64,000 bases of DNA. It comes from Aliidiomarina halalkaliphila. Its GTDB lineage: Bacteria > Pseudomonadota > Gammaproteobacteria > Enterobacterales > Alteromonadaceae. The position numbers were made by a program, and so were the translations under genes. Of the stretch, positions 51,953-60,482 are shown one piece after another. The notes beneath the pieces were generated by a model, which had not been told where the DNA came from, made no database searches, and was given only the letters and a program-made list of their open reading frames with translations. The DNA is taken from the NCBI RefSeq assembly GCF_007096385.1, contig NZ_VJWL01000003.1, positions 124,001 to 188,000 on the forward strand, written 5' to 3'. Position 1 is the stretch's first letter; each line of letters starts with the position of its first letter.

Positions 51953-52954
51953 GTGCCTGCTGATGCCCTAAGTTTTAACGAGAAACAGTTTCGACAGCTT
52001 ATTGATACGCTGTGGTCGCAAACCCTCAATCCCATGTGGGTGTGCAAAGTTGTGCAAGATGATTTTGAAATGGTGTCTGCCAATGAGGCGGCTTTTCGTG
52101 TGGACGCAAATCAGAAACCGGGTGTTCTACTTAGCGATGTGGTCAAAAAGAGTGGTCACGACAATAGCGTGTTGGCAGGCTATTTTACCTGTTTAGAGAA
52201 AGGTGAAGTCGTGGAGTTCGAGCAGCGTCCATTCGTTCACGGTAAAGAGATGCTGTTTCGCACGCTGCTAGTGCCGATTAAGAACTCTCGGGGAGCAATC
52301 ACGCATATTTGGGGAACGGCTTACAACCTATCAGATCTCCTTGACGCTCAGCTCAGTTTAGAGCAAGACAAAGACGCTTTGCAGCGCAAGCTCACCGAGC
52401 GTACTCAACAACTTCATGCGGCGCGGCGCACACTGGAAGAATTGGCCACCAAAGACTCGCTCACACAAATAGCCAATCGCCAGTTCTTTGATGAAAACCT
52501 TACCCGGGCGGTGTTGCGCGCAAATCGTGGCAAGGAGCCGCTGGCACTGATTTTGATCGAAGCAGATTATTTTAAGCGCTTTAACCAACGATACGGTATG
52601 CAAGCGGGCGACGAGAGTTTGCAGAAAATCGCACAGGTTATTTCGCAAATTGATCTGCGCCAAGACGATGTGGTGGCGCGATTCAGTGGTAATACGTTTG
52701 CGATATTGATGCCAAACTGTGAAGCAAGCGATGCCGAACGGATCGCAAAAGCGGCGTTGCAGCGCGTACAAGAGTTAAAGATTCCCCACGAAACATCGGA
52801 GGTGGAAGGTGCAAAAGTAATGACCGTTACGATCGGTGTCGCGGTGTCTCCGTTTGGACAAATCACATCTGACAGTTTGTTTAAGGAAGGTGGAAACGCA
52901 TTAGATATTGCGAAAGCGTCGGGGCATAATTGTGTGCGGATGACCGTTTTATAG
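51953..52954 (+). CDS. PAS-like/GGDEF-fold protein, probably inactive
   Basis: Protein of 333 residues. The first 140 form a PAS-like sensor (MWVCKVVQDDFEMVSANEAA), then a coiled coil, then a GGDEF fold (ATKDSLTQIANRQFFDENLT). The active motif reads SGNTF (RFSGNTFAIL) in place of GGDEF, and the I-site is absent, so it probably makes no c-di-GMP and may act as an effector or partner. Start is GTG at 51953 with GGAG upstream. It follows the EAL gene by 15 bp, so they are in one operon. Confidence 0.85.
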   Translation: MPADALSFNEKQFRQLIDTLWSQTLNPMWVCKVVQDDFEMVSANEAAFRVDANQKPGVLLSDVVKKSGHDNSVLAGYFTCLEKGEVVEFEQRPFVHGKEMLFRTLLVPIKNSRGAITHIWGTAYNLSDLLDAQLSLEQDKDALQRKLTERTQQLHAARRTLEELATKDSLTQIANRQFFDENLTRAVLRANRGKEPLALILIEADYFKRFNQRYGMQAGDESLQKIAQVISQIDLRQDDVVARFSGNTFAILMPNCEASDAERIAKAALQRVQELKIPHETSEVEGAKVMTVTIGVAVSPFGQITSDSLFKEGGNALDIAKASGHNCVRMTVL

Positions 52955-52990
52955 CGGCACAGGTTCATGAAAGAGATTAGGTGTTTTGAT

Positions 52991-53236
52991 ATGTCGTTTA
53001 AACCCGAGCTGACCAAGGGCTTTTACCGCCACTACAAAGGCTCGATGTATGAAGTGATCGATCTGGTACAACATTCAGAAACCGAAGAATGGTTGGTGCT
53101 TTATCGGCCCTGTTATGGGGCGCGTGGGCTGTGGGTACGTCCGTTTGGTATGTTCATCGAGCAAATAGAACGGGAAGGAAAGCGCCAACCGCGCTTTGAG
53201 TACGTGCCCGACTATGTTGAGCCCGATCCGTCGTGA
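52991..53236 (+). CDS. DUF1653 protein
   Basis: Protein of 81 residues of the DUF1653 family: KGFYRHYKGSMYEVIDLVQH, then TEEWLVLYRPCYGARGLWVR. The family is small, cytoplasmic and of unknown function, probably an SH3-like beta barrel. The ATG at 52991 is used; an upstream ATG at 52967 would add eight residues. It overlaps the next gene by 4 bp (GTGA). Confidence 0.85.
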   Translation: MSFKPELTKGFYRHYKGSMYEVIDLVQHSETEEWLVLYRPCYGARGLWVRPFGMFIEQIEREGKRQPRFEYVPDYVEPDPS

Positions 53237-53559
53237 AGAAACTGCAACAACTCGCGCTAGTGTGTGCTGCCATAGGAATTGGCTTTGGTTGGTTGGTGTA
53301 TCAACAAGTCGATACCTCGGCACCATCATACAATCAAGGTGGCATTGGCATGCTGGTGATTATTATTTCGCTGCCTACGTTGCTTGCGTCGGCGATTTTT
53401 AATATTCCCACCACCCTTCTGCTATTAAATCCAAGACGCCGGTTAGAAAGCGGCATGGAAAACCTGTCTGGTTACCTGATTTGGCTAACCAATTGGTTGC
53501 TTTTGTTTGTGTATCTCTATTTTATTTTGCTCACTATTCGCGTGGTTTTTCGGATTTAG
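53233..53559 (+). CDS. Hypothetical membrane protein
   Basis: Protein of 108 residues with three membrane helices (LALVCAAIGIGFGWLVY, MLVIIISLPTLLASAIF and WLLLFVYLYFILLTIRVVF). No family recognised. GTG start at 53233 overlaps the stop of the DUF1653 gene, so it is translationally coupled to it. Function unknown. Confidence 0.65.
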   Translation: MKKLQQLALVCAAIGIGFGWLVYQQVDTSAPSYNQGGIGMLVIIISLPTLLASAIFNIPTTLLLLNPRRRLESGMENLSGYLIWLTNWLLLFVYLYFILLTIRVVFRI

Positions 53560-53695
53560 TGCGCGATGTAATTTATTTTGCTACGCTGAAGTTGCTTCAG
53601 GATTGAAGTAAATAAAACCGCAGAGTGGATGCTAAAAAGCGGTATAGCACAGATTGTCGCTCTCTCATTACTAATAAAAATGAAAGGAACGAGAG

Positions 53696-54187
53696 ATGGC
53701 TCTTCGATTAGTTAAAACAATACTCGCCTTATTTATCGGCTTAATGTGCGTGTTCTACGCACTGCAAAACGTTGCCAATATTAATGAAGCACACTTCTTT
53801 ATGGGGTATGTGCTCGGTAATGTAGGCCATGAAGTGTATCCAAATACCTTTGCGTTTGGTGTCACTAGTGGTGCTGTGGCTTGGGTGGCGCTCACGATCG
53901 TGATTGCGTTGGAATTGCTGGCAGGATTTTTGGCGCTAATTGGTGCCTGGAAGATGTGGCAAGCACGAGCCAATGACAGCATGAGCTTTCAAGCGGCGAA
54001 AAACACATTGTATCTGGGTGCCGGTGTGGCCTTGATTGTCTGGTTTGGGTTATTCACCGTGATCGCGGGTTCGTTTTTCCAAATGTGGCAAACGGAATTG
54101 GGCGCAGGATCCTTGATGGGCTCCTTCCAATACCTCGGCTCCATCGCCTTAGTCACCCTCTTTATCGCTATGCCCGACACCGAATAA
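53696..54187 (+). CDS. DUF2165 membrane protein
   Basis: Protein of 163 residues of the DUF2165 family, four membrane helices: LALFIGLMCVFYALQNVANI, then LTIVIALELLAGFLALIGAW and TLYLGAGVALIVWFGLFTVI. It has conserved features such as FQMWQTE before the last helix. Function unknown. ATG at 53696 with AAAGGAACGAGAG upstream. It ends in the first unit of the family B pair, whose second unit is a strong hairpin. Confidence 0.88.
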   Translation: MALRLVKTILALFIGLMCVFYALQNVANINEAHFFMGYVLGNVGHEVYPNTFAFGVTSGAVAWVALTIVIALELLAGFLALIGAWKMWQARANDSMSFQAAKNTLYLGAGVALIVWFGLFTVIAGSFFQMWQTELGAGSLMGSFQYLGSIALVTLFIAMPDTE

Positions 54188-54255
54188 ACAATTACGCCCC
54201 AGGGGTAGAATTCCCTAAAAACAACAATTCCACCCCAGGGGTGGAATTGTTGTTT
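54187..54255. repeat. Family B pair (B7/B8), 36-bp spacing, strong hairpin
   Basis: B7 (54,187-54,212, centre 54,201) is followed by B8, an 18-bp-arm perfect palindrome at 54,219-54,255 (core ACAACAATTCCACCCC then A then its complement; centre 54,237). This is the only pair with 36-bp instead of 45-bp spacing. B8 lies between convergent genes and ends in TTT on both strands, so it works as a bidirectional terminator-like hairpin. Confidence 0.85.
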
Positions 54256-54298
54256 AAGCTCCCAGAGCCAGGTTTAATGTGGCGTATAGCGTGATCTG

Positions 54299-55687
54299 CT
54301 AACGAACGAGGTGCCAGCGGGTTTGGCGGCCGGCGAGATAAATCACGCGCTCGCCGTCGAAGTAGGCGCTTTGCTCCATCATGATTTGCACAAGCTGGTT
54401 GTCCCACTCGGGCACGGCCTGCTTAATGTTGCCTTCAATGGCGTAGGCAGTATTTGGATATAAGCGCCAATCGCCCTGTACCGGCGTTTCACCTTGGTTA
54501 TCCCACATACCAATTGTAGGTCCCGGGGCATGGCCGTAGAAACCGATAGGGTGGGTATAGGTGCTGCTCAGAATACCTTCGGCTTCAGCTTTGGCGTGGG
54601 TAGCAAACAGTATTTCGTTGCCAGTGCGACCAGTCACGAATTCTCCGGTGAGAATATCCTGCCAGCGATTGCCTGTACGCAGTGCATCTTTAAAGCCTTG
54701 TGGGATGTCGTCTTCATCGGCTTTTAGCACATACGCCATTTCTTGGGTGTCGGTGCAGAGTTTGAGGTAGCAGATGCCTACATCGGTGTGCAGCAGATCG
54801 CCGCGCTGGATCACGCCAGACTCGCCACAAAACGGTGTGTCTTCTTCACAAGTAACGCCCGGGCGCTGGAAAGTTACATAGGGCATAAACCAAATCGGTA
54901 ATTGCAGTTCTTTAAAGCGCTCACGGAAATACCAAGCGACGTCGTCGGTGGTGGTCACCCCAGGAGTAATCACCCGCGAGCTAAAGCCTTCGGCGATTAC
55001 GCCACGAGCAATGCCAACAATATGTGGATACACCGCGAGTTCGGCGTCGGTACGTTGTTCGGTCCAGCGCACCACTAAGCCTTCTGCGGATACGATGCGT
55101 TCTTGATATTCGTCCGGTAATACTTCAATCAGGCGGGTATGTAACGACGAGCTCAATCCATCGGCGGCAGACCATTCCCGCGACACGTTTATACCAATTG
55201 TGCGCGGATCTTTGCTGACAATCAGCTCGCCCAAGGCTTGCCACTGTTCGTCTAAACTACCGCCCTGCCAGGCTGCTTCATACGGTGCTCCGAGCGGGTA
55301 GCGATTCACCGTAAGGCGCTCCACGGTGCCATCTTCAAGACGATTGAACACCAACATGGTGGTGCGACGCGCGGCAAACGTCGGCTGCGGCACCAGGGTA
55401 AAGTAAATCGGATCTTCGGCTTTTTCACGGTTGAGTACCAACCACATATCGATATCCTGCTCTTCCATTAGTTGCGGGAGTAGGTTCTCTAAGCGATCGG
55501 TGAGCATCTCATTTTCTGGCGCGATGCGTGCCCGCGGGGGCAGGATGGCAAAGTCAGTGGCATTCTGGATCACGCGGCCCTGGGCAGGTTCGTCGGCTTG
55601 TACTGAGGATAATGTCGAGAGCCCAAACGCAACCACCCCGAGGGTGGCAAGCGCGAGCGCGATAAGAAATATATTTCGGATATGCAT
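54299..55687 (-). CDS. M24-family metallopeptidase, secreted (Xaa-Pro-like)
   Basis: Protein of 462 residues with a signal peptide (IFLIALALATLGVVAFGLST) and an M24 (pita-bread) domain. Metal ligands are visible: LLHTDVGICYLKLCTDTQ (two Asp), FYGHAPGP (His) and YAIEGNIKQ (Glu), with the last Glu in IMMEQSAYF. It resembles creatinase/Xaa-Pro aminopeptidase relatives in the periplasm. The family's N-terminal creatinase-like domain precedes it. ATG at 55687. Monocistronic. Confidence 0.85.
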   Translation of the reverse strand: MHIRNIFLIALALATLGVVAFGLSTLSSVQADEPAQGRVIQNATDFAILPPRARIAPENEMLTDRLENLLPQLMEEQDIDMWLVLNREKAEDPIYFTLVPQPTFAARRTTMLVFNRLEDGTVERLTVNRYPLGAPYEAAWQGGSLDEQWQALGELIVSKDPRTIGINVSREWSAADGLSSSLHTRLIEVLPDEYQERIVSAEGLVVRWTEQRTDAELAVYPHIVGIARGVIAEGFSSRVITPGVTTTDDVAWYFRERFKELQLPIWFMPYVTFQRPGVTCEEDTPFCGESGVIQRGDLLHTDVGICYLKLCTDTQEMAYVLKADEDDIPQGFKDALRTGNRWQDILTGEFVTGRTGNEILFATHAKAEAEGILSSTYTHPIGFYGHAPGPTIGMWDNQGETPVQGDWRLYPNTAYAIEGNIKQAVPEWDNQLVQIMMEQSAYFDGERVIYLAGRQTRWHLVR

Positions 55688-55944
55688 AAGTGTGCCTTTG
55701 TGGGTCTTGTTTTTGGACGTACGATTGGGCGTATTACTGCATACCCAAACATGATGTATTCATCCTAGCGCAACAGCTATGATCTGACTAAGTTTTTTGT
55801 ATTTTGGGCGTATCGAGGAAATGCGGGCGCCGCAAGGATGTATCAAAGCGCGCTGTCTCTGTGCATGATATGCTGAGAATCTAGAGCGATACATAGTCAT
55901 TCTGATCAGTATTGAAGGTTATAGAGGCTTGAGAGGGAACGTGC

Positions 55945-56361
55945 GTGGGCGCAATTCATATTTCACAGCGGGTTGAGATTCCGGAATCGGAATTGGAGTG
56001 GCAGTTTATTCGTTCCGGTGGCGCGGGTGGTCAGAACGTGAATAAAGTGGCCACGGCGGCCCAGCTGATTTTTGATATTCGGGCGTCGTCGTTACCTGAA
56101 TTTTATAAAGAGCGGTTGCTTGCGCGCAGTGATCATCGCATTACCCAAAGCGGTAAGATTATTATTAAATGCCAAGAAACTCGAAGCCAACTGCAAAATC
56201 GAGAAATTGCCTTGGAGCAATTTATCGCGCTGGTGCGCTCGGTGAATGTGAGAGCCAAAAAACGCATCCCCACGCGGCCGACCCGTGCTTCAAAAGAGCG
56301 CCGTCTCGACGGCAAAAAGCAACACAGCGCCAAAAAAGCCCTTCGTAAAACCAATTTCTAG
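55945..56361 (+). CDS. arfB: Ribosome-rescue peptidyl-tRNA hydrolase ArfB
   Basis: Protein of 138 residues: FIRSGGAGGQNVNKVATAAQ contains the catalytic GGQ motif, and the C-terminal basic tail (KKRIPTRPTRASKERRLDGK, then KKQHSAKKALRKTNF) fits into the mRNA channel of stalled ribosomes. ArfB frees stalled ribosomes. GTG start at 55945 with GAGAGGG before it. Monocistronic; family B unit B9 follows its end. Confidence 0.92.
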   Translation: MGAIHISQRVEIPESELEWQFIRSGGAGGQNVNKVATAAQLIFDIRASSLPEFYKERLLARSDHRITQSGKIIIKCQETRSQLQNREIALEQFIALVRSVNVRAKKRIPTRPTRASKERRLDGKKQHSAKKALRKTNF

Positions 56362-56394
56362 CCCTGCGGGCAAGGCTCTGCGTTCGCCAACAAT

Positions 56395-56420
56395 AATTTC
56401 ACCCCTGGGGCGTAATTGTT
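56395..56420. repeat. Family B single unit (B9)
   Basis: AATTTCACCCCTGGGGCGTA plus ATTGTT, centre 56,406. It is the only copy without a 45-bp partner. It overlaps the stop codon of the minus-strand gene at 56,420 and lies just after arfB, again between convergent genes. Confidence 0.8.
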
Positions 56421-57730
56421 CAGAGGTGCCAGTGGAAGAGGTTGGCGTGGGGGCCGGGGCGGATGTCCGCGTGAACAGTTTCGTCGATTCCGCGCAACTC
56501 AACCAGACCAAACAACTCGCTTATGGCCTGCATGCGCAGAATCCAAGTATCCCGAAGCTCGCTAATTGGCCCCATAAATGGCGACTGACATTCAAAGTAG
56601 ATATCAGGAATCAACTCACCCAAGTAGTCGGTGAAATAGGTGATCTGTGTCCATTCTTCAGACTGACTCAACTTCCAGAACACCAAAGGAAAGGTAAATT
56701 GAATTGCGGGAATGTCGGAATGTCCGCCAAAGCGTGCCCAATTATAAGCCCCCAAGCCGCTGCGGACTAAAGCAAGCAGTAACTCGGCGCGATGTTTCGG
56801 CTCAAGTAATTTTCTTCCTCGAGCGGTGAGGGCAAGCTGATCATCATGTATCTCAACGATGTCGGTGCATTCTAAAATACCCAGGGCATGAACCTGATAA
56901 TCCAGATCGGCAACGCCAATATCATCTGGTGTTGTTTCGCGCTCAAGCAAGGGGGCGCGATCGATGGGGCCGGCGCGAAGAGCTTCAAACACGGGTTCGA
57001 GAATATGAAGAATTGGCACCTTGGGTGGAATATCTGGAATTTCAATTTCGAGAAATTCCGGTGAATCATAGGGGCGCGCAAGAAACTGATACACCGTATC
57101 TGGAATATCGTAATCTTCCGCCGGGATGTCGTTGTTAATGGCTGACGAAGGCGGCGCGATACCGGCATTTTTATAGATGGCCTGGATAAGATTCTGGAAT
57201 CCTTCTTCCAATGTCGCTATCTGTGGATCGGTGGCGTCCCAAGTTTTGCAGCCAAGCCATTCATGAAGATCTGCGAGCTCATTAGGGTCTAACTTTTCAT
57301 CCAGTACATGCAAAATATACTCATATCCACCGACACCGCCTGAATCTTCGGGTGGGCAGCGGCCGGTAGCGCTCAGGAGGGCCGTGTCGCCGGCATCGGC
57401 ATCACTGTACTCAAGCAGCTGGATCATGTGCACCCAACTGTCGCCCAAATCATATTCATAATGAATGCAGGCGCCTACTTCCGGCAATACTTCTCTTAGA
57501 GTGACTTCATGGTCAAATAATGACTCCGACAGCTCTTCGCGCTCCTGTTCGCAATCAATGATTCCTAGCGGCGTATTAAATTGATAGAGGTGCGCATCTT
57601 CCCAACCCATGGCTCGTTGGATAAACAGGTGCACAAAATCGAGGGTGAAATCCGCCGGAATACGAATAATGCGCTCGATCGGAACCGGCGCATCTTCCAA
57701 TGAAATTAGGATGGTGGCGAAGTGAGACAA
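56420..57730 (-). CDS. PRiA4b ORF-3-like family protein
   Basis: Protein of 436 residues whose N-terminal 190 residues match the plasmid pRiA4b ORF-3-like family (IIRIPADFTLDFVHLFIQRA, then HYEYDLGDSWVHMIQLLEYS and GRCPPEDSGGVGGYEYILHV). The C-terminal half looks like a winged-helix region (LTARGRKLLEPKHRAELLLA). The function of the family is unknown. ATG at 57730. It ends inside family B unit B9. Confidence 0.82.
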   Translation of the reverse strand: MSHFATILISLEDAPVPIERIIRIPADFTLDFVHLFIQRAMGWEDAHLYQFNTPLGIIDCEQEREELSESLFDHEVTLREVLPEVGACIHYEYDLGDSWVHMIQLLEYSDADAGDTALLSATGRCPPEDSGGVGGYEYILHVLDEKLDPNELADLHEWLGCKTWDATDPQIATLEEGFQNLIQAIYKNAGIAPPSSAINNDIPAEDYDIPDTVYQFLARPYDSPEFLEIEIPDIPPKVPILHILEPVFEALRAGPIDRAPLLERETTPDDIGVADLDYQVHALGILECTDIVEIHDDQLALTARGRKLLEPKHRAELLLALVRSGLGAYNWARFGGHSDIPAIQFTFPLVFWKLSQSEEWTQITYFTDYLGELIPDIYFECQSPFMGPISELRDTWILRMQAISELFGLVELRGIDETVHADIRPGPHANLFHWHL

Positions 57731-57906
57731 AGCAATCGGCCTTGGTTTAGCATTTCGTTCTAGGATAGCGCTGGCAGTTAGGAAAGCAAGGGGTGTCGGC
57801 TTGGTATGGCGCTAGCACTTTCGGATCTATCACATAGCGAAACGGTTTTTAGGAACTTGCCCCACCCGCCCTATACTGTGCACAGGCAAAAAACCTTGGA
57901 GCCTGT

Positions 57907-58911
57907 ATGCAACAAACAACGATTCTACCTGTACTGGATGTCCGCGAGTTACGCGCGGGCGGCGAACGTAAACAAAAGTTTTTGGGCGAGCTTGCTGAGG
58001 CGGCGCGCACGGTGGGCTTTTTTTATGTGTCCGGGCATGAATTGTGTCAATTGCAACAAGAAGTCATGCAACTGTCGAAACGCTTTTTTGATCTTCCTAT
58101 GGAAGAAAAGTTAGCAGTGGAGATGGTGAACTCGCCTCATTTTCGCGGGTACACGCGTTTTCAAGGGGAGCTGACCCAAGGCAAACCTGATCGACGTGAG
58201 CAGTTCGATATAATGGACGAGCTGCCACGGGCCCATTTCGATGATAGCGACCCACAATGGTGGCAACTTGTTGGGCCGAATCAGTGGCCGCAGGCGTTGC
58301 CTGAGCTGCAGCCGACGTTGTTGTCGTATCAACGTGCTCTTACTGAGTTGACGGTTACTTTACTGAGCGCGTTTGCCGAAGCACTTGAGCAACCGAGCGA
58401 TATTTTCGCTGAGAACGTAGCCCAGCCGTATACCCATACCAAGTTGATTCGCTACCCTGGTGCCGATGACAATGGCGACCGTCAGGGCGTGGGCGCGCAT
58501 AAAGACCCCGGCTATCTCACTATTGTGACGCAAGATGAACACAGTGGTTTGGAAGTGTTAAAAGATCAAGATGGCTGGGTATCGGTGCCGCCGCTTGAGG
58601 GTGCTGTGGTGGTGAACATCGGCGAATTATTAGAGCTTGCCTCGGATGGCTATTTGCGCGCGACCTATCATCGTGTGGTGACGCCGCCGGCAGGTGTCGA
58701 CCGATTCTCGTGTGCGTTTTTCGTTGCACCACAATTGGATAGCGAAGTGCCATTGTTAAACTTACCGGCCGACCTAAAAGCACAGGCTTTGGGTCCGAGT
58801 GCTGATCCGGAAAACCCGTTATTTTATCAAGTGGGTGAGAATGTGTTGAAGGGTCGATTGCGCTCGCACCCGGATGTGGCCAAAGCGCATTATTTTAAGC
58901 GCGCCTCCTAA
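57907..58911 (+). CDS. 2-oxoglutarate/Fe(II) dioxygenase (isopenicillin N synthase-like)
   Basis: Protein of 334 residues of the IPNS-like 2OG-Fe(II) oxygenase family. The iron triad is visible: HKDPGYLTI (His, Asp) and ATYHRV (His); the cosubstrate Arg lies in DRFSCAFF. The N-terminal DIOX_N domain precedes it (VGFFYVSGHELCQLQQEV). Substrate unknown; such enzymes hydroxylate small molecules or plant-type metabolites. ATG at 57907. Monocistronic. Confidence 0.88.
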   Translation: MQQTTILPVLDVRELRAGGERKQKFLGELAEAARTVGFFYVSGHELCQLQQEVMQLSKRFFDLPMEEKLAVEMVNSPHFRGYTRFQGELTQGKPDRREQFDIMDELPRAHFDDSDPQWWQLVGPNQWPQALPELQPTLLSYQRALTELTVTLLSAFAEALEQPSDIFAENVAQPYTHTKLIRYPGADDNGDRQGVGAHKDPGYLTIVTQDEHSGLEVLKDQDGWVSVPPLEGAVVVNIGELLELASDGYLRATYHRVVTPPAGVDRFSCAFFVAPQLDSEVPLLNLPADLKAQALGPSADPENPLFYQVGENVLKGRLRSHPDVAKAHYFKRAS

Positions 58912-59041
58912 AGCGCTCCCTAATGCACTTAGGAGCGCACTAAAATTCTCTAAGCTGTCGCTGATTTTTCCTGAGACGGTCCGCATGATTAATTTCTCTG
59001 GTCTATACTGTTCGTGATTATCACGTAAATGGAGAATAATC

Positions 59042-59233
59042 ATGCGAGGAAAGATTCTTGGATTCAATGCAGAACGTGATGAGGGTGCCATTGGTGGTGA
59101 CGACGGTGTTCGTTACTTTTTCCGAATCCGTGATTGGATTTCAGAAGAAAGTCCTATTGCGCAGACCCGAGTTGAGTTCGAAACCCAAGGCACGACCGCG
59201 TTAAACGTTCGCGCCGAGGGAGAAACTGCTTAG
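59042..59233 (+). CDS. Small cold-shock-like (OB-fold) protein
   Basis: Protein of 63 residues with the opening MRGKILGFNAERDEGAIGGD then GVRYFF, which resembles the first strands of cold-shock domains (GKILGF...GFI, with aromatic RNA-binding residues in YFFRIRDW). It is shorter and less aromatic than CspA. ATG at 59042 with GGAG upstream. It may bind nucleic acid. It is tail-to-tail with the NTF2-like gene, 3 bp apart. Confidence 0.78.
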   Translation: MRGKILGFNAERDEGAIGGDDGVRYFFRIRDWISEESPIAQTRVEFETQGTTALNVRAEGETA

Positions 59234-59236
59234 AAC

Positions 59237-59677
59237 TTAATCTTGTTTTCGCGTGGCATGCCAGTTGATGGCTTGCCAACGCATATCCCGGAATACAAAT
59301 ACACCGGAGTTGAGGAACCGTTCCTCTTCTCCGGTTTCTTTATTTCGGGCCACCAGTACAAAATTTAGAATACCCACGCCTTGAACATAATCAACATAGG
59401 TATCGTCGGCGTGGTACCACACAGTTACTTCGTCGGAGGGTGTTGGCTCTCGACCTTCCATCCCCGCCATCAACTCTGCTTTGCCAAAACGAGTGCCGTT
59501 TGAGCTGGTATAAATCAATTCATCCGCCCAAAAGTCATCATGAATTGCAGGATCCCCAACACTGGCTCCGTGCAAGAATACATCCAAGGCCATAAAGATT
59601 TCGTCTTCACCCGCCTTTACCGGAGAGCTTGCATTAAGCCCCGCAAGCACCACCAAAACCATCATCAATAACCGCAT
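59237..59677 (-). CDS. Secreted NTF2-like (DUF4440-type) protein
   Basis: Protein of 146 residues with a signal peptide (LLMMVLVVLAGLNASSPVKA) and an NTF2-like fold: MALDVFLHGASVGDPAIHDD, then DDTYVDYVQGVGILNFVLVA and MRWQAINWHATR at the end. Probably periplasmic; substrate unknown. ATG at 59677 with GGAGG 5 bases before, preferred over 59710. Two family B units lie just upstream. Confidence 0.8.
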   Translation of the reverse strand: MRLLMMVLVVLAGLNASSPVKAGEDEIFMALDVFLHGASVGDPAIHDDFWADELIYTSSNGTRFGKAELMAGMEGREPTPSDEVTVWYHADDTYVDYVQGVGILNFVLVARNKETGEEERFLNSGVFVFRDMRWQAINWHATRKQD

Positions 59678-59705
59678 ACCCACCTCCCTCAAAACCATCC
59701 AAAAC

Positions 59706-59775
59706 AACAATTACGCCCCAGGGGTGAAACCAACCAACATCGCCTTTTTCAACAATTCCGCCCCAGGGGTGAAAC
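59706..59775. repeat. Family B pair (B10/B11), 45-bp spacing
   Basis: Two same-orientation units, both in reverse sense: AACAATTACGCCCCAGGGGT (59,706-) and AACAATTCCGCCCCAGGGGT (59,751-), each ending GAAAC, centres 59,720 and 59,765. They lie between the divergently read NTF2 gene and the convergent lipoprotein gene. Confidence 0.85.
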
Positions 59776-59819
59776 TCACGGAGCTCTTCCTCCCTGTTGG
59801 TCAATCGCTAACAAAAATA

Positions 59820-60140
59820 TTATTCCGACAGCACCACAAACTCTGTTACATCCAAATGGCGCCCTCGTTCTGCGCTCGCCGAAAAACGTCCGGTAACCTG
59901 AACTTCATTGCCGACCAGAGCAGAGAAATCCACCCCATGAAGGCCCACGCGATTCAGCTCACTGTCTTCAATCCAGTAGTGCTCTGGATCCTCGAACATC
60001 CGCACGGTGCCTTGTGTGGTAAGGGTTCGACCATCCAATGCGCTAGCCTCGGCTACCACCACATGGAGTGCAAGATGTTGTGGTTCAGGTGAACATCCGG
60101 CGAGAAAAATGATTGCTGCGCCGATGAATAAGCTCCGCAT
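59820..60140 (-). CDS. Small lipoprotein with OB-like fold
   Basis: Protein of 106 residues with lipobox FLAGC (Cys16) and a short mature domain of beta strands (TTQGTVRMFEDPEHYWIEDS, then GNEVQVTGRFSASAERGRHL) that looks like an OB-fold. A periplasmic, membrane-attached lipoprotein of unknown role. ATG at 60140. Family B pairs lie on both sides of it. Confidence 0.7.
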   Translation of the reverse strand: MRSLFIGAAIIFLAGCSPEPQHLALHVVVAEASALDGRTLTTQGTVRMFEDPEHYWIEDSELNRVGLHGVDFSALVGNEVQVTGRFSASAERGRHLDVTEFVVLSE

Positions 60141-60473
60141 AGTGACCTCTTTTTTGACACGTCATTTACTACAATTTAGCGCGCCTAGGGGAGAATTGAA
60201 ACAAACGCGCGGCTTGAGCCATGGATTACGAAAAACAGCGTTTCACCCCTGGGGCGGAATTGTTGGAGGAGTGGAAAATGGTGAGTTATGCCCCTGGGGC
60301 GGAATTGTTGGAGGAGTTGAACAGTGTGGGTGGTGTACATTAGTACGGCGGTGTTTCGATCACTGGCGGTGAGAAAAACTATTTCGTGTAAATGGACAAT
60401 TAAATTTCCCGTGTGGCCCTTTAACTTCTAAGCTGTAATCCACTAAGATTGAGAAAACAAAAACAGGCGGGGC
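60141..60473. other. Intergenic region with a family B pair
   Basis: Between the lipoprotein gene and the DUF924 gene. The main content is the B12/B13 pair at 60,240-60,315. No gene is supported; the open frames across the repeat are by-products of the repeat sequence. The last 100 bases before the DUF924 gene look like a promoter/leader. Confidence 0.6.
60240..60315. repeat. Family B pair (B12/B13), 45-bp spacing
   Basis: GTTTCACCCCTGGGGCGGAA (60,240-) and GTTATGCCCCTGGGGCGGAA (60,285-), each continuing to ATTGTTGGAGGAG, centres 60,250 and 60,295. Same orientation and spacing as B5/B6. Between them lies a 15-bp linker. Confidence 0.88.
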
Positions 60474-60482
60474 GTGCACACC

